Assembly: GCF_024972735.1 (NCBI RefSeq)
Contig: NZ_CP087723.1
Span: forward strand, 1,984,001 to 2,048,000
DNA from: Halalkaliarchaeum sp. AArc-CO
GTDB taxonomy: Archaea; Halobacteriota; Halobacteria; Halobacteriales; Haloferacaceae
DNA: 64,000 bases
Direction of reading: 5' to 3'
In this document: in pieces, positions 34,281 to 43,293 of the stretch
How positions within the stretch are numbered: the stretch's first letter is position 1
Layout: every line of letters starts with the position of its first letter
Notes under the pieces: generated by a model
What the model saw: the letters and a program-made list of their open reading frames with translations, nothing else
Databases searched by the model: none
Told to the model about the DNA's origin: nothing
Program-made: the position numbers and the translations under genes

Positions 34281-34835
34281 ATGAACCTAGATTCGACGAC
34301 CCTCCGAAAGGCGATCGGCCGCACCGAAGTCAGATCTGCGAGCAAGCTCCTGCTTTCGGCTGCGGCACTGTTGTTCGTCCTGTATCTGGTGACGCTTCTG
34401 CCCGGAGTCGACCGACTCGTGCCACAGACGCCCGTGACGTTCGCGGCAGTCGTAACCGCGATCGCGACCGTCGCCGTCGTCGGGCTGCTCGTGTACTCCG
34501 CCCCGAAGCTCGCCTCGCTCGTTCGGTTGGCTTTCGATGGCCCGCGCGAGGTAGTCGAGAACGTCGCGTCCGTCGTCCACTGGGTCGTGGTGTTGGCCGC
34601 CATCCTCGTGGCACACAGCGGGCTGGCCGGGATCGCGACTCCACTGTTCGACGGCTTCGAGTGGGTGTACGACGCGATGTTCCTACTCGTCGCGCTCCCG
34701 GTGCTCGTCGTCATCGTCGGGCGGCTCTACGTCGGACTCGATCCGAGTGCCGATCTCATCGCCGACAAGATCGTCGGCGAGGGGAACGATTCGACCGACG
34801 GCAGCGGACACGAACCGACCGACCAAACGAAGTGA
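34281..34835 (+). CDS. Four-TM membrane protein of unknown function
   Basis: 184-aa protein with four hydrophobic helices (about 22-42, 52-72, 97-115, 130-150) and a charged C-terminal tail (DPSADLIADKIVGEGNDS). The arrangement recalls the membrane part of mechanosensitive-channel-like proteins, but no pore or cytoplasmic domain is present. It is divergent from the potassium channel, starting 137 bp away, and is followed 43 bp later by another membrane protein. Confidence 0.72.
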   Translation: MNLDSTTLRKAIGRTEVRSASKLLLSAAALLFVLYLVTLLPGVDRLVPQTPVTFAAVVTAIATVAVVGLLVYSAPKLASLVRLAFDGPREVVENVASVVHWVVVLAAILVAHSGLAGIATPLFDGFEWVYDAMFLLVALPVLVVIVGRLYVGLDPSADLIADKIVGEGNDSTDGSGHEPTDQTK

Positions 34836-34878
34836 GCCGAGATCGAACGATACGAACGACCCCGCCATATCCGATACC

Positions 34879-35529
34879 ATGAGTCAAAACAGATCCTCCG
34901 ACGACAACGCGGAAGAACATACTCGAACAGAAACTCACGAGAGGGGCCCGGCTACCGGTTCCGACTCCGGAGTCGGGAGCGTTCCGATCGTCGAGGGGGC
35001 CGCGGCTGGCCTCCTCGCGTGGCTGCTCGGCTATCTCGCCACGTATCTCGTGGTTTCACCGGGCGTACGGGATTCGCCGTTGAACCAGATTATCGAGGCG
35101 CTCGACGGCGAACCCGCGACCTACGAGATGGTCGGGTGGGTGTTTTACAACGCCCACTTCGTGAACACCGTCTTCAGTGATCTGCCCTTCGTCGGTAGCC
35201 ACACCACCTCCTACATCGGCGGCGAGGAGGGCTTTGCTGTCCTGCTGTACGTGGTCCCGATCGTCCTGCTGTTGCTTGCAGGGTTGGCCGTCGGCTACTA
35301 TCGGGGCGCGTCGGATCCGACCGACGGGGCGATCGCCGGAGTGACCGTCCTGATCGGCTACCTGGTGCTGTCGGTTGCCGGACTGTTCCTCTTTGAGATC
35401 ACCGTCGGCGGCGCCAGCGCTGCACCCGATCGGCTGGCGGGCGTCGTCCTCGCGGGGATCGTCTATCCACTGGTGTTCGCGGGGGCCGGCGGGGCAGCGT
35501 CGACGCTGTTTGAACGCGACGGTTCGTGA
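34879..35529 (+). CDS. Haloarchaeal four-TM membrane protein (DUF7978-like)
   Basis: 216-aa protein. A disordered acidic N-terminus (1-38) precedes helices at about 41-62, 118-140, 150-172 and 185-206. The loop after the first helix has an aromatic, conserved-looking stretch (ATYEMVGWVFYNAHFVNT). It resembles haloarchaeal proteins annotated DUF7978, as far as I remember. The function is unknown. It probably shares a transcript with the membrane gene at 34281. Confidence 0.72.
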   Translation: MSQNRSSDDNAEEHTRTETHERGPATGSDSGVGSVPIVEGAAAGLLAWLLGYLATYLVVSPGVRDSPLNQIIEALDGEPATYEMVGWVFYNAHFVNTVFSDLPFVGSHTTSYIGGEEGFAVLLYVVPIVLLLLAGLAVGYYRGASDPTDGAIAGVTVLIGYLVLSVAGLFLFEITVGGASAAPDRLAGVVLAGIVYPLVFAGAGGAASTLFERDGS

Positions 35530-35647
35530 TCGAGACGACCATCCGACGACTCTCTCTTGCTCCGTCGTTGTCGAAGCGACGCTATTCCGGCAGCGCGAGA
35601 ATTGACAGCAGTTTGTTACCGTTCGGCACCGTCTCTCCAGACGGGGA

Positions 35648-35893
35648 ATGGTCGACTACTACGACAAACTCCTCGCGGCCGTTCCGGCCGTACTGGCCCT
35701 CGGTGCCCTCGCGGGTCTCCTCGGGCCCCTGGCGTTCCATCAGGGGCTCGCACTCGGAAGTCTCGCATCGTCGATTTTACTGTACGAAGCGATCCTTCGC
35801 AATCCGCCGATCGAGCCGACGGCGGCCGACGTCACGGCGTCGACGATAACTGGACTGGGCTGGGTACTTTCGCTCCTGCTGTATCTCTTTTGA
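35648..35893 (+). CDS. Small membrane protein, 81 aa
   Basis: 81-aa protein with about three hydrophobic segments: MVDYYDKLLAAVPAVLALGA, LGPLAFHQGLALGSLASSIL, and TGLGWVLSLLLYLF at the very end. The second segment is followed by YEAILRNPP. No known family is recognised. It lies between the DUF7978-like gene and a convergent phosphoribosyltransferase gene. Confidence 0.6.
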   Translation: MVDYYDKLLAAVPAVLALGALAGLLGPLAFHQGLALGSLASSILLYEAILRNPPIEPTAADVTASTITGLGWVLSLLLYLF

Positions 35894-35943
35894 GTCACCC
35901 GCTCTCCGTCCGAATCGACGGCGATGAGGGGAGTGTCCGAAAG

Positions 35944-36579
35944 CTACTCGAGGTACGCCATCGCTTCCTCGTCGGACACCTGATCGAACCGTCGGTAGAA
36001 CCCGCCGACACCCATAAAATATTCCGGGCTCTCCAGACAGACCACCTCGTCGGTAATCCGCACGAGTTCCTCGATCGTCTCGGGTGGCCCGACCGGTACG
36101 GCGAGGACGATCCGTTCGGCTTGAGCGTTTCGCAGTTGTTCGATACACGCACGGGCGGTCGAGCCCGTTGCTACCCCGTCGTCTACCAGGACGACCCGCT
36201 TTCCGGCAACCGCCGGTTCGGGTCCCCCCTCGCGGTATCGCTCGGCTTTTCGCCGCGCGTTTTCCGCTTCCTCCTCCCGCTTCCGCTGGAAGTACTCCTC
36301 GTCGATCTCGCGTCCCCGGAACGCTTCCTCGTTGCGCCAGACGCTCCCGTCACTCGCGACCGCGCCGATGGCATACTCCGGGTTCCCGGGTGCGCCGATC
36401 TTCTTGGCGACGACGACGTCGAGTGGCACTCCCAGTTCGTCGGCGACCGCCCGCCCCAGCGGCAAGCCTCCCCGCGGGATTGCGAGGACAAGGTCGGCCT
36501 CGACCTCGCGCTCGCGGAGTTTCGCCGCGAGACGCTCGCCCGCATCCGTTCGATCCTGGAATGGAGTCTGCCCGGACAT
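35944..36579 (-). CDS. Phosphoribosyltransferase-domain protein
   Basis: 211-aa type I phosphoribosyltransferase. The PRPP loop is VVLVDDGVATGSTARA near 129-144, and the N-terminal part has the LAIPRGGLPLGRAVADELG and VVAKKIGAPGNPEYAIGAV blocks of the predicted PRTase family (COG1926). A charged helical insert (EEYFQRKREEEAENARRKAE) precedes the loop. The acceptor base is unknown; similar proteins may salvage bases or act as regulators. It is convergent with the 81-aa membrane gene. Confidence 0.85.
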   Translation of the reverse strand: MSGQTPFQDRTDAGERLAAKLREREVEADLVLAIPRGGLPLGRAVADELGVPLDVVVAKKIGAPGNPEYAIGAVASDGSVWRNEEAFRGREIDEEYFQRKREEEAENARRKAERYREGGPEPAVAGKRVVLVDDGVATGSTARACIEQLRNAQAERIVLAVPVGPPETIEELVRITDEVVCLESPEYFMGVGGFYRRFDQVSDEEAMAYLE

Positions 36580-36894
36580 ATCTAATGGTTAGTCCCGTGA
36601 CACCATGTACCGATCGAAGGTTCCCGACAAACGGGAATACGGAGAGTCGCAAGCGACGTCGAAGTTTCCGAATCGACGTGACGGCAGGTTTTCATCGGCA
36701 ACTCGTTCGAGATGAGTTGACAACCGACCCCGGACGGCATAACTTAAGGGTGGATGACATGGAGTACATAGGGACGATGGACGAGATGGTGGTGCGTGCG
36801 TAGCCGGCTCAGAATTCGGCGGTAGTGACCCCGTTCCCAACCTGCAAGAACCCACACCTAAATTAATGATAGTTCCGGGATTTCTATCAATTGT
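36580..36894. other. Gene-free 315-bp interval with promoter-like elements
   Basis: No convincing gene is seen. It contains a 6-bp perfect hairpin (TTCCCG at 36621-36626, CGGGAA at 36632-36637) near the phosphoribosyltransferase start. A TATA-like CATAACTTAAG at 36738-36748 has no gene at a suitable distance; the only frame after it is 8-14 codons long. A second TATA-like CCTAAATTAATG near 36857-36868 fits the DUF2267-like gene at 36895. A small RNA from the middle promoter is possible but unsupported. Confidence 0.4.
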
Positions 36895-37362
36895 ATGAAC
36901 TTCGATGAATTCACCGGGACAGTACAACACAGGCTCGAACTCCCGGACACGGGACGTGCAGTGCGCGCGATCCGGGCGACGCTGATGACGCTGGGTTCTC
37001 GGATCCCGGAGGAGAACGCCGAGGACCTGGCAGCTTCGCTGCCGATGGAGATCAAGTGGTACCTGACCGGTGCTGTAGAGGAACACGGCCAGCGGTTCGA
37101 CTGGCGGGAGTTCATCGACCGGGTAAGCGAGATCGAAAACGTCGACCCGCCCGAAGCCGCCCACCACGCGAGAATCGTCGTCGACCTCGTCCACTCGGAG
37201 ATACCGACATCCGACTTTCGGCAGCTCCGGGACATGCTGCCGGAAAGCGAGGACGACGAAAACTGGCGGAAGCTGTTCGAGATAGTCGACGCTGGCGGGT
37301 GGAGCAACGCCCACGAGGTCCAGACCGGCGGCGGGCCGCAGCCCGAGACCGATTCCGAGTGA
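36895..37362 (+). CDS. DUF2267-like protein
   Basis: 155-aa soluble helical protein. The first 125 residues match the DUF2267 pattern as I know it (FDEFTGTVQHRL, RAVRAIRATLMTLGSRIPEE, LAASLPMEIKWYL, FREFIDRVSE-like FDWREFIDRVSEIE). DUF2267 proteins are small helical domains of unknown role, often stress-linked. A TATA-like element lies about 30 bp upstream. It converges with the MFS gene that follows. Confidence 0.8.
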   Translation: MNFDEFTGTVQHRLELPDTGRAVRAIRATLMTLGSRIPEENAEDLAASLPMEIKWYLTGAVEEHGQRFDWREFIDRVSEIENVDPPEAAHHARIVVDLVHSEIPTSDFRQLRDMLPESEDDENWRKLFEIVDAGGWSNAHEVQTGGGPQPETDSE

Positions 37363-37398
37363 TTCGGTGTCCACTCGGTTTGGCCACTGGAGGAACGT

Positions 37399-38643
37399 TC
37401 ACCGGTCGATGCGTCGGACGGCGAACGCGAGAGCCGACCCGCTTCCCGCGATCACTGCGAGCACCACGAACAGAACGCCGACGTCGGCGTACGTCAGTAC
37501 AGTTCCGGCCAGTCCGGCCCCGAGAGCGCCGACACCGAAGATGGCCAGGAACGTGTAGCCGAAGGAAAGCCCCCGCGTTTCCTGTGAGGAGTAGCTCGCG
37601 ACTGTGGCCTGCTGGAGCGGCTGGATCGTAAACAGTGCGATCCCGAGAAACAGTGCGACCGCAAGGAACGGCAGCAATCCGACGGCGACTGCGGGGACGA
37701 AAAGCACCGCCAGGACGGCAAGCACCCCCAGTGCAGTCGAGAGAGCCCGGACGGGGTCGAACCGATCGGCGAGCCGTCCCCCGAGATACTGCCCGACGAC
37801 GCCGACCATCAGGATCGCCACGTAGAGATACCTCGAGACGTCGAACTCCTCGGCATACTGGCTCCCCTCCGAGAACAGCTGGATATCGACTAGTCCGCCG
37901 AGCAGATCCGAGAGGAGATCCGGCAGGAACGTGAGAAATGCCCGGTAGTAGAGACCGCTCAACAGGACGACCACGAAGACAAGCGAGAACGCGACTGTGA
38001 AAAGCGCCCGCGTGTTGGTCGTAATCGCGGTCACGGTGAGTTGCCCCTTCGTTTCACCGTCGTCTACCGTCTTTGTATGGTCGATGCCGGCAGTCTCGTC
38101 CAGATCGACGGCAAGGCCGTAGGTGACGACCAGGACGGTCGGCACAGCAAGTGCCAAAGCGACCGTCCGCCAGCCGAACTGTAAGAGCAACAGCACGGTG
38201 ACCAGCGGACCGAGGCCGATACCCAGATTGCCACCGATCCCGTGGTAGCCGTACGCCACTCCCGGACTCGAAACACCCTTCGAGATGAGCGAGAGACCTG
38301 CCGGATGGTAGACGGAGGCCGCCACCCCCCACAGGGCGATCGCCACCGCGAGCGTGAGAAACGTCGGAGACGCGCTCGCGAGGACGAACGACGCCGCCAT
38401 CCCGAGAAGCGAGGCGACGATCAACGGCTTCGATCCGAACTGGTCTACGAGGATACCTCCCGGTAACGCACCGACGCCGAACAGCCCGTATCCGAGCGTG
38501 ACGACCACCCCCAGAACGGCCGCAGTCACGGAAAACTCGACGAGCCAGATCGTCATCAGGATCGGAATCGACAGCTCGTAGGTGTGAACGAGGCCGTGTG
38601 ATCCGGCAGTGAACAAAACGATTCGGCGGTCGTTCTGGTTCAT
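37399..38643 (-). CDS. MFS transporter
   Basis: 414-aa major facilitator with about 12 helices. The intracellular loop after helix 2 reads GILVDQFGSKPLIV, a form of the MFS signature, and the central loop (GIDHTKTVDDGETKG) splits two six-helix halves. Two glycine-rich stretches (YGYHGIGGNLGIGLGP) resemble the sugar/organic-anion antiporter branch. The substrate is unknown. It is the last gene of the 48.4-37.4 kb minus-strand run, 56 bp after the TRAP permease. Confidence 0.85.
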   Translation of the reverse strand: MNQNDRRIVLFTAGSHGLVHTYELSIPILMTIWLVEFSVTAAVLGVVVTLGYGLFGVGALPGGILVDQFGSKPLIVASLLGMAASFVLASASPTFLTLAVAIALWGVAASVYHPAGLSLISKGVSSPGVAYGYHGIGGNLGIGLGPLVTVLLLLQFGWRTVALALAVPTVLVVTYGLAVDLDETAGIDHTKTVDDGETKGQLTVTAITTNTRALFTVAFSLVFVVVLLSGLYYRAFLTFLPDLLSDLLGGLVDIQLFSEGSQYAEEFDVSRYLYVAILMVGVVGQYLGGRLADRFDPVRALSTALGVLAVLAVLFVPAVAVGLLPFLAVALFLGIALFTIQPLQQATVASYSSQETRGLSFGYTFLAIFGVGALGAGLAGTVLTYADVGVLFVVLAVIAGSGSALAFAVRRIDR

Positions 38644-38699
38644 TCAGTGAGATACCTGGAGGACAGCCACGGAGAGTGATCGAAATCCGGGCGAGTCAG

Positions 38700-40715
38700 C
38701 TACTGTTCCTCCGGAACCGTTCGACGGCCGTTGATGTATCCGAGGAGGTTCCTGAAGAAAGATCGGAACGCGCCGACGGGATCGGGCTTGCCTTTGAACG
38801 CCTGGAGCAGGTAAAGCAGAGCGATCGCTGCAACTGCACCGAGCTGTACGACGAGATTCGGGAACACCATCGCCACGATGCCCAGTGCGAAAAACACCGC
38901 GCGGGCGGCGTAAGTCACCGTGCGGTCGAACGAAAACCGGTAGTTGATCCCGTGAATGATCGACAGCGCGCCGATCAGGGCGAGCACGCCGATGCTGTAC
39001 GTCGTCGCGTCGAAGGTCCCGGAGACGATCTCGGGGTGGTAGACGAACGTGAACGGGAGGATGTACAGCGGCGCAGAGATCTTGAGCCCCTCCCAGATCG
39101 TCTCCCAGAAGTCAGCGCCAGCAATTCCACACGCCACCGCAGCACACGTCGCAATCGGCGGAGTAAGCCCCGCGAGGATCGCCGCGTAGAACACGAAGTA
39201 ATGGGAAGCCAGGTGAGGGATGTCGAACTGGTTGATCAGCGTCGGCGCTACGAGCAACGCGACCACGGTGTACGCCGCCGTGGTCGGCATGCCCAACCCG
39301 AGCAGGATACAGATCGCCATCGAGAGGATTACCGCGACGATCATGATCCCACCAGAGAGATCCAAAAGCGCAAGCGACACGGCGGTCGGCACGCCGGTAG
39401 CCATCAGGATGTCGACGACGCCGTTGATCGCCGCGAGGATGATCGCGACCGGAGCGAGCACGACGACGCCTTCGCGGGACCCTTCGATCGTCTGGTCGAT
39501 GACGGTTCTGATCTCCCCGGAGATACTTCGTCGATCGTAGGCTGCCTTCGCAACGGGAATCGTTGTGCCAGTGATGATCATCGACACCGACGTCCACAGC
39601 GCGCCGGTCATCACCGTGTACTGCAGGACGCCGAGGACGTAGATGAGAACGACGAGTGGAATACCGTACTTGAGCGTCTCCAGAACGATCTCTACGGCAG
39701 TCTTCTTGTCCTCGAAGAAGTCGTCCATCGACGGGTCCTCGATCTGTGGGGCAGCGATGTAGTGGACCGCGACCACGACGGAGACGACGAGGATCGCAGC
39801 CGGGATCAGGCCGGCGATGACGACGTCGATGTACGTGATGCCCGTGATCAACGACGCCATAATGAACGCGCCAGCGCCCATGACGGGCGGCAGGACCTGT
39901 CCCGACGTCGAGGCAACCGATTCGATTCCGCCGGCAGTTTTCGGTTCGACGCCGTTCTCTATCATCATCGGGATCGTGAACGAGCCGGTCATTCCGGCGT
40001 TTGCGGTCTGGCTCCCGTTGACCGAGCCAATGACCGCACTCGCGATCACTGCCGTCTGGGCGACGCCGGAAGAGACGTACTTCGCCGACCTGACTGCGAG
40101 TCTGAGGATCAGGTCGAACGCCCCGTACGCCTTGAGCAGGCCGGCGTACAACAGGAACAGCGCGATCCACGCGGCAACCAGCCGGTTCAAGAACCCGTAA
40201 AACCCCTCGACCTCGAGGACGAGAAGCCGGAGCATCCGACCCCAGGAGATCCCCCCGTGACCGAGAACGCCGGGGATGTACTGGCCGAACAGCCCGTAGC
40301 CGATCCCGGCGAGCAGGACGACGAGAAACGTCATTCCGAACGACCGCCAGGTGAGGTAGATCATCGCGAGGGTGAACGCGACCGCGAGTGCGAGTTGGAG
40401 ATCGGTTGCCGTCCCCCGCTGTTCGACGAACAGCATCTGGAAGTTCTGGACAATGTAGACCGTGGTGACCAGAACGATTATCGCAGAAATGCCGAGCAGG
40501 ACCGCAGACAGGTAGTCGTCCTCCTCGAAGACGTCCATGTACTCGTGGACGATGTACAAAAGGAGGATTCCGCCCAGGAACATGACGCCGTACAGCGCGC
40601 GTTCGATGAGCTGTGTGTACGCGTAAAATATGACGACGGCCCACAGCAGGATCGAACCGTACGTCAGTATGAACTCGAGTACGTTTTGATTGCGATCGGT
40701 GTTGAGAGTTTTCAT
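38700..40715 (-). CDS. TRAP transporter permease, fused DctQM type (TAXI)
   Basis: 671-aa membrane protein combining the four-helix DctQ-like and twelve-helix DctM-like parts, as in TAXI-type TRAP transporters. Marks include SANAG-like NGSQTANAGMTGSFTIPMM, VASTSGQVLPPVMGAGAFIM, LGLGMPTTAAYTV and LTPPIATCAAVACGIAG. TRAP systems import organic acids or amino acids using the Na+ gradient with a binding protein. The partner is the next gene upstream (40801-41850). The gap of 85 bp between them suggests one operon. Confidence 0.93.
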   Translation of the reverse strand: MKTLNTDRNQNVLEFILTYGSILLWAVVIFYAYTQLIERALYGVMFLGGILLLYIVHEYMDVFEEDDYLSAVLLGISAIIVLVTTVYIVQNFQMLFVEQRGTATDLQLALAVAFTLAMIYLTWRSFGMTFLVVLLAGIGYGLFGQYIPGVLGHGGISWGRMLRLLVLEVEGFYGFLNRLVAAWIALFLLYAGLLKAYGAFDLILRLAVRSAKYVSSGVAQTAVIASAVIGSVNGSQTANAGMTGSFTIPMMIENGVEPKTAGGIESVASTSGQVLPPVMGAGAFIMASLITGITYIDVVIAGLIPAAILVVSVVVAVHYIAAPQIEDPSMDDFFEDKKTAVEIVLETLKYGIPLVVLIYVLGVLQYTVMTGALWTSVSMIITGTTIPVAKAAYDRRSISGEIRTVIDQTIEGSREGVVVLAPVAIILAAINGVVDILMATGVPTAVSLALLDLSGGIMIVAVILSMAICILLGLGMPTTAAYTVVALLVAPTLINQFDIPHLASHYFVFYAAILAGLTPPIATCAAVACGIAGADFWETIWEGLKISAPLYILPFTFVYHPEIVSGTFDATTYSIGVLALIGALSIIHGINYRFSFDRTVTYAARAVFFALGIVAMVFPNLVVQLGAVAAIALLYLLQAFKGKPDPVGAFRSFFRNLLGYINGRRTVPEEQ

Positions 40716-40800
40716 TCGAACTTATTTGGAAGCGGCGTGTCCGCCGATGTGTCATCGAGCGAACGATACTGACGTTCGACGCCCTTCGACGCGACGCTGT

Positions 40801-41850
40801 CTAGACTTCACCACGGATCCACGAGTCGTCCCAGACGCCGTGCTCCTCGAAGAAGTCTGCCACACCCGGATGAATTTCGAGGTCCTCGATGACGGCGTCG
40901 GTCATACTCTCGGGAGTGTGATCGAGCGTCGTCGGGTCGGACTCCCGGATCGTGTCGTCGTGTTCGACCGCGAGTCGGCAGAGCTCGTAGGTCGCATCCG
41001 CCGAGATATCCGGTCCGAACGCCCACTGACCCGCCAGTGCCCAGCTCGTCACGGTGTCCGTTCGGCTCGTGACCGCCTCCTGGTTGAGCCAGCCGTACGG
41101 TTCGAACTCCGTCTTCAGCGCGCCCGGGGTGTTGTCGATCGCCTCCTCGAACGTGTCGTGGATCGGAATCGCGTACAGTTCGCCCTCCGCCCTGGCGTCG
41201 ACCTCCTGGGCCCAGCCCGTGAGGTCGACCCCGTTGGCGCCGTAGACGACCATCGCGTCGATCCGCCCCTCTTCGACCGCGCCGGCGATGTCGCCCGTGT
41301 CCAGGTTGTTGATGTCGTTTTGCTCCCACAATCCCGCGCGTTCGATGACCTCCTGTGTCAACAGCCGTGTCCCGAACCCGGGCTGAATCGGATAGATCGT
41401 GTACCCGCCATCCTCGATGTCCTGTGTGGACTCGATGCCGGACCCCTCGATGGCCATCCAGTACATCTCCAGGCTCGTGAAAATGAACCCCTGCATCGGA
41501 AGCGTGTCTACCGGTTCGTCTTCGAATGGCCCTTCACCCGCCATGGCCTTTGCAAGCGAGTTGTTGTCGACTCCCATCGCGGGAATGTCTCCACCTTCGA
41601 ACTCGTAGAGGTTCGCCGTCCATCCCCCCGTCTCCTGCGGGTCGACGCGGACAGTTTCGCTGTGCTGGTTTGCGGCCCTCGCGAGCGCCTGTGCGGCCGC
41701 TTGCGTCGAGCTTCCGGTCGACGTAGCACCGATCGTGACGACTTCCTCACCGTCCCCGAGGCAACCCGCGAGACCTGTGGCCCCAACTGCACTAGCTGCT
41801 CCAATCGTTTTTAAAACCTCACGCCGCGACTGGTTGTTATTCACTACCAT
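40801..41850 (-). CDS. TAXI-family TRAP solute-binding lipoprotein
   Basis: 349-aa binding protein that delivers substrate to the fused TRAP permease. The N-terminus is a Tat lipoprotein signal (SRREVLKTIGAAS, lipobox GLAGC with Cys30). TAXI features follow: VTIGATSTGSSTQAAAQALAR, GYTIYPIQPGFGTRLLTQEV and GRIDAMVVYGANG. A TATA-like AATATTTAAAT at 41872-41882 is 26 bp from the ATG at 41850, so the transcript is leaderless and this is the first gene of the TRAP operon. Family substrates include glutamate and other dicarboxylates; the ligand here is unknown. Confidence 0.92.
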   Translation of the reverse strand: MVVNNNQSRREVLKTIGAASAVGATGLAGCLGDGEEVVTIGATSTGSSTQAAAQALARAANQHSETVRVDPQETGGWTANLYEFEGGDIPAMGVDNNSLAKAMAGEGPFEDEPVDTLPMQGFIFTSLEMYWMAIEGSGIESTQDIEDGGYTIYPIQPGFGTRLLTQEVIERAGLWEQNDINNLDTGDIAGAVEEGRIDAMVVYGANGVDLTGWAQEVDARAEGELYAIPIHDTFEEAIDNTPGALKTEFEPYGWLNQEAVTSRTDTVTSWALAGQWAFGPDISADATYELCRLAVEHDDTIRESDPTTLDHTPESMTDAVIEDLEIHPGVADFFEEHGVWDDSWIRGEV

Positions 41851-41871
41851 TACCTAATAGCTAACTCACCA

Positions 41872-41935
41872 ATATTTAAATCTATTTATCGCATGGTTAC
41901 ATTCGTGTACAATTATTTTCGTTGTGAGCGAATGT
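41872..41935. promoter_or_regulatory. Promoter and inverted repeat of the TRAP operon
   Basis: The TATA-like box is at 41872-41882. Upstream on the minus strand a perfect 7-bp inverted repeat, ACATTCG (41899-41905) with CGAATGT (41929-41935) spaced by 23 bp, may bind a regulator. The whole interval to 41960 is much more AT-rich than its surroundings. Confidence 0.45.
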
Positions 41936-42033
41936 TCTTGAAAAAGTAAATATTGCGTAATGGTTGGCGAAAGGCGTTTGATAGTTTAGATGAAGTAACC
42001 ACCGTCGGTTTCTTTCAGAGGCGCCTCGAGAGC

Positions 42034-43218
42034 TCAGTAGCGTCGCAACAGCGCAAACAGCAGGAGAAAGGAGGCGAACGTCGCCAGCGCGAGCATCGTC
42101 CACGCCTCGCTGTAACCGCGGACGTCGACGAGAAATCCGAACGTCGTCGGGGCGACGAGCGCCCCGGAGTTGAGCGCGATCTGCCCGCCTGCAGTCGCAC
42201 TCCCCATCTGCTCGGTCGGAACGAGCGATCCGATACACGAGTAGTAGATGCCGGTGAATCCCAGCACGAACGTTCCGAGCAACGAGAAGGCAAACAGTGT
42301 GACGAGCGGCGACTCGACACGTGTTACGGCGAGGAAAAGCAGGGTCGAAGCTCCCGCCTGCACCACGAGGATCCGCAGCGTCGACGTCGTAAGCGGGGCC
42401 GAAAGTCGATCGGCAAGCCAGCCGAATCCGACCCGGCCGACGCTGCCGAACACCTGAGCGAACGCGAGCGTGACTCCGGCGAACACCACGCTTGCGCCGA
42501 CGGACTCGTCGACGTAGAGGATCGTGTACCCGACTGTCGTAAAAAGCGCGGCGCCGAGGAAAAAGCCCGCACCGGTCACCACGAGATACGAGGGATTGCT
42601 AAAGTGTGTTCGGATCCCGTGTCGACTGCCGCCGTCCCCGCCACCGCCCTCCTCGTACGTCCAGTAAAAAAGGACGCCGACCACTGCGGCGGCCACTGAC
42701 GCGAGCAAAAATCCGACTTCCCATCCGAAGCGGGTCGCTCCGAACCACGGGATAAGGATCGCGCTGATCCCACTTCCTGCGGTTACGCCGACCTGTTTTA
42801 TCCCCATCGCGAGGTTGAGTCGCTCCGTCGGGATGGCATTGAACACCGCCTTGTTCGTCCCTGGCATCGCTGTCGCGTAAAACGCTCCGAGGACAAACAC
42901 GACGAAAAGCAACCCGAGGTACGTCGGGGCAACCGTCACGGCGGCCGCCGCGAGACCGAGTCCGAAGAGTCCGACGACGAGCATCAATCCCTCCCCGTAC
43001 TCGTCGACCAGCGAACCCACCGGGAACAAAAACACTGTGTAGCCGAGAGTCAACGTCGTCAACATCACTCCGACCAGGGTCGCGGACACGAGAAACTCGT
43101 CCCTGACGAACGGAGTCACCGCGTAAATAGTGTAAAAACACACGCTGGCCGTGACCTGCCACAGCAGAATGAGGACGGTGTTTACTTTCCACCCGCGAGA
43201 GGTCGATTCACTGGTCAT
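42034..43218 (-). CDS. MFS transporter
   Basis: 394-aa MFS protein with about 12 helices. The loop after helix 2 is GSLVDEYGEGLMLVVG, and helix 5 has the motif AMGIKQVGVTAGSGISAILIP typical of the oxalate/formate or cyanate-type branch. The central loop EEGGGGDGGSRHG marks the midpoint. The substrate is unknown. It lies between the universal stress protein gene and the TRAP operon on the same strand, with separate AT-rich promoters on both sides. Confidence 0.86.
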   Translation of the reverse strand: MTSESTSRGWKVNTVLILLWQVTASVCFYTIYAVTPFVRDEFLVSATLVGVMLTTLTLGYTVFLFPVGSLVDEYGEGLMLVVGLFGLGLAAAAVTVAPTYLGLLFVVFVLGAFYATAMPGTNKAVFNAIPTERLNLAMGIKQVGVTAGSGISAILIPWFGATRFGWEVGFLLASVAAAVVGVLFYWTYEEGGGGDGGSRHGIRTHFSNPSYLVVTGAGFFLGAALFTTVGYTILYVDESVGASVVFAGVTLAFAQVFGSVGRVGFGWLADRLSAPLTTSTLRILVVQAGASTLLFLAVTRVESPLVTLFAFSLLGTFVLGFTGIYYSCIGSLVPTEQMGSATAGGQIALNSGALVAPTTFGFLVDVRGYSEAWTMLALATFASFLLLFALLRRY

Positions 43219-43293
43219 TTGTTGGCTACGGCTCCGGAACCGCGCTGTGGCGAGTGCGGAGGAAACGAGGTTCCGCCTCCATCGAAGCCGCGG

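Noticed and set aside
36759-36803. Fourteen-codon frame starting MEYIGTMDEM
   Set aside because: The TATA-like box upstream would start transcription after this ATG, and nothing supports a peptide of this size.
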